Shown: piece after piece, positions 62,200 through 64,000 of the stretch
Layout of the letters: every line of letters begins with the position of its first letter
How positions within the stretch are numbered: position 1 is the stretch's first letter
DNA from: an uncultured Clostridium sp.
GTDB lineage: Bacteria; Bacillota; Clostridia; Lachnospirales; Lachnospiraceae
DNA length: 64,000 nucleotides
Assembly (NCBI GenBank): GCA_900539185.1
Contig: UQBG01000008.1
Span: forward strand, 53,911-117,910
Direction of reading: 5' to 3'
The notes under the pieces: model-generated
What the model saw: only the letters and a program-made list of their open reading frames with translations
The model's database searches: none
Told to the model about the DNA's origin: nothing
Position numbers and translations under genes: made by a program

Positions 62200-62904
62200 T
62201 TACCACTCAATCGTCTCTATATCCTGTACCGTCTCATTCATGACCATCTTTTCCACCGTACCGTTCTTTACCGTTATCACACGGTCTGCCATCGCCGTTA
62301 ACGCCTGATTATGTGTAATGACAACCACTGTCATACCATTTTTTCTACAGGTATCCTGCAAAAGCTTTAGCACCGCTTTTCCTGTATTATAGTCCAGTGC
62401 CCCAGTCGGTTCATCACATAGCAGAAGCTTTGGATTCTTTGCCAAAGCCCGGGCGATTGCCACTCGTTGCTGTTCTCCACCGGAAAGCTGCGCCGGGAAG
62501 TTACTCATACGCTTCTCTAATCCGACCTCCCGCAGAACCTCTGCTGCATCTAACGGATCGCGACAGATCTGTGCTGCCAGCTCTACATTTTCGAGTGCGG
62601 TCAGATTCTGAACCAGATTATAAAACTGAAATACAAAGCCTACATCATATCTTCTATAAGCGGTCAGCTGCTTTCGATTCAGACCGGATATCTCTCTGCC
62701 ATCCAGCAAAACCGTCCCCTCTGTCAGGGTATCCATGCCTCCCAGAATATTCAGGATCGTAGTTTTTCCCGCTCCGGACGCTCCTACGATCACACAGAAC
62801 TCTCCCTTTTCAATCTGAAAGTTCACATCTTGAAGTGCCGCTATCTCTACCTCTCCCGTCTTATAGATCTTTTTCACATTCCTGAATTCTACAAATGCAC
62901 TCAT
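62200..62904 (-). CDS. ABC transporter ATP-binding protein (MacB/LolD type)
   Basis: 234 residues from the ATG at 62904 (GAGGTG upstream; the in-frame start at 62949 lacks a site). Walker A GASGAGKTT, Q-loop FVFQFYNLV, signature LSGGEQQR, Walker B LLLCDEPTGALD and the His of VVVITHN are all present. It energises the FtsX-type permease encoded next. No clear promoter is visible between it and the tRNA terminator. Confidence 0.95.
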   Translation of the reverse strand: MSAFVEFRNVKKIYKTGEVEIAALQDVNFQIEKGEFCVIVGASGAGKTTILNILGGMDTLTEGTVLLDGREISGLNRKQLTAYRRYDVGFVFQFYNLVQNLTALENVELAAQICRDPLDAAEVLREVGLEKRMSNFPAQLSGGEQQRVAIARALAKNPKLLLCDEPTGALDYNTGKAVLKLLQDTCRKNGMTVVVITHNQALTAMADRVITVKNGTVEKMVMNETVQDIETIEW

Positions 62905-62988
62905 GTCATCACCTCTTCGCCTTACTTTCTTTTGATGATCCGGTAGCATAATCGCAGCCGTATCTTCCTATAAATTTCCGTATACGCC

Positions 62989-63020
62989 AAAATAGGCATT
63001 CTGTTATTGAATGCCTATTC
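62989..63020 (-). terminator. Terminator of the rRNA-tRNA transcript
   Basis: Stem AATAGGCATTC paired with GAATGCCTATT around TGTTATT, followed by TTTTGG on the minus strand. It lies about 90 bases after tRNA-Val. No 5S sequence lies between. Confidence 0.8.
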
Positions 63021-63112
63021 AAACTTCTACTAATAGCAATATTGTCACCACTGCAATTCACCCCATGAAAATCAATTCAGTTATAACTATATTGACATAT
63101 ACATAACAAAAA

Positions 63113-63185
63113 TGGGACCTACAGGGCTCGAACCTGTGACCCTCTGCTTGTAAGGCAGATGCTCTCCCAGCTGAGCTAAGATCCC
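63113..63185 (-). tRNA. tRNA-Val (anticodon TAC)
   Basis: 73 bases; the acceptor GGGATCT pairs with AGGTCCC, the anticodon loop is CTTACAA, and the T-arm is GGTTCGAGCC. CCA is not encoded. Last of the five tRNA genes. Confidence 0.97.
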
Positions 63186-63215
63186 ATATTGTATACCTGC
63201 AATAAAAACTGCAAG

Positions 63216-63289
63216 CGACCCAGAAGGGACTCGAACCCTCGACCTTCGCCGTGACAGGGCGACGCTCTAACCAACTGAGCCACTGGGCC
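63216..63289 (-). tRNA. tRNA-Asp (anticodon GTC)
   Basis: 74 bases; acceptor GGCCCAG with CTGGGTC, anticodon loop CTGTCAC, T-arm GGTTCGAGTCC. CCA is not encoded. Confidence 0.97.
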
Positions 63290-63309
63290 AAATATAAAAT
63301 TAAAATCAG

Positions 63310-63383
63310 TGGACCCTCAGGGACTCGAACCCTGGACCGATCGGTTATGAGCCGATTGCTCTAACCAACTGAGCTAAAGGTCC
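63310..63383 (-). tRNA. tRNA with CAT anticodon, probably Ile2
   Basis: 74 bases; acceptor GGACCTT with GAGGGTCC end, anticodon loop CTCATAA. The CUCAUAA loop and GGACCUUUAGCUCAG start resemble the tRNA-Ile2 that is modified by TilS, more than the elongator Met (usually UUCAUAC). Initiator type is unlikely because the acceptor end pairs fully. CCA is not encoded. Confidence 0.9.
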
Positions 63384-63426
63384 ATTAACGAGTCTCAAAA
63401 CCCGTACTATTCGTTTTCACGAATAA

Positions 63427-63499
63427 AGCCGATAAACGGACTCGAACCGTTAACCTGCTGATTACAAATCAGCTGCTCTGCCAATTGAGCCATATCGGC
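63427..63499 (-). tRNA. tRNA-Thr (anticodon TGT)
   Basis: 73 bases; acceptor GCCGATA with TATCGGC, anticodon loop TTTGTAA, T-arm GGTTCGAGTCC. CCA is not encoded. Confidence 0.97.
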
Positions 63500-63512
63500 A
63501 TATAAAGTGAAA

Positions 63513-63584
<72 letters not shown>

Positions 63585-63724
63585 ATATCTGAGGTATCTT
63601 GTTTATCATGATTCATCATGCTTCCTTGTACCTTCAAAACATCATACAAAAAGTTTAACTCTCTAATCAAACCCGGTCACTTTGATTCCGCTTCGCTTCA
63701 TCTCAGTGTCCGTTTTCTCCTTTT

Positions 63725-64000
<276 letters not shown>

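Noticed and set aside
63058..63291. A 77-codon minus-strand frame over the tRNA-Val and tRNA-Asp genes
   Set aside because: It runs through two well-formed tRNAs; its protein is the kind of false translation commonly produced from tRNA sequence.

Overview
The window looks like a chromosomal segment of a low-to-mid G+C anaerobic Firmicute, most likely a Lachnospiraceae member. The reasons are an mraZ-rsmH-ftsL-pbp division cluster, strong AGGAGG-type ribosome binding sites, promoters of the TTGACA/N17/TATAAT type, a T-box leader in front of pheST, a soluble [FeFe] hydrogenase, YebC, a DUF1653 protein, and tRNA genes that do not encode CCA. The assignment rests on gene content only. I see no insertion sequence, prophage, integrase or CRISPR array. 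Most genes are on the minus strand.

Layout. 1-3760: start of the division and cell-wall cluster (mraZ, rsmH, an ftsL-like gene and a PBP cut by the window edge) behind a promoter and a four-box MraZ operator. 3839-5949: ychF-lgt. 5950-6712: a decayed stretch with two gene remnants. 6713-11935: yebC and a small gene, a CorC-like CBS protein, and the nnr-alr-mazF operon. 12061-13995: an ABC-F ATPase, divergent from nnr. 14117-18255: NADP isocitrate dehydrogenase, then an operon of a [FeFe] hydrogenase and two membrane proteins. 18439-22697: a lytic transglycosylase, a DUF1653 pair, a beta-CASP metallo-beta-lactamase protein and an intracellular-type subtilase. 22748-36249: a long amino-acid block (leuC, leuD, a histidine phosphatase, leuB, ilvD, ilvB, serC, serA, asd, a small membrane protein, an aconitase). 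36258-43214: a membrane protein resembling the membrane half of LTA synthase, purL, and two tandem M14 (AstE/AspA-like) genes. 43294-47248: a signalling locus with CheY, an MshEN-CheX fusion and a divergent GGDEF-EAL protein. 47354-51887: a cell-wall hydrolase, an RsuA-type pseudouridine synthase, tyrA and aroA. 51919-57101: a small DUF6514-like gene, then T-box-pheS-pheT-queA. 57109-62904: a LacI-like sensor fused to GGDEF and an ABC exporter. 62989-64000: five tRNA genes and the 3' end of a 23S rRNA gene.

How the genes fit together. The amino-acid block supplies leucine, valine/isoleucine, serine, aspartate-semialdehyde and (through aconitase and isocitrate dehydrogenase) 2-oxoglutarate, while tyrA and aroA serve aromatic amino acids. 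ilvC, ilvN, leuA and citrate synthase are not in the window. Three proteins make, break or appear to read cyclic-di-GMP.

The two observations I rate highest are these. First, the CheX-type protein at 43690-44589 carries four tandem repeats with an exact 29-residue period (24-residue motif plus 5-residue spacer) matching the MshEN c-di-GMP binding signature, and it lies between a cognate-looking CheY and a divergent GGDEF-EAL gene. Second, the overlapping M14 pair at 41344-43214 has complementary active sites: one member keeps the zinc ligands and the catalytic Glu but has lost the substrate Arg, and the other has lost the zinc ligands and Glu but kept Asn-Arg.
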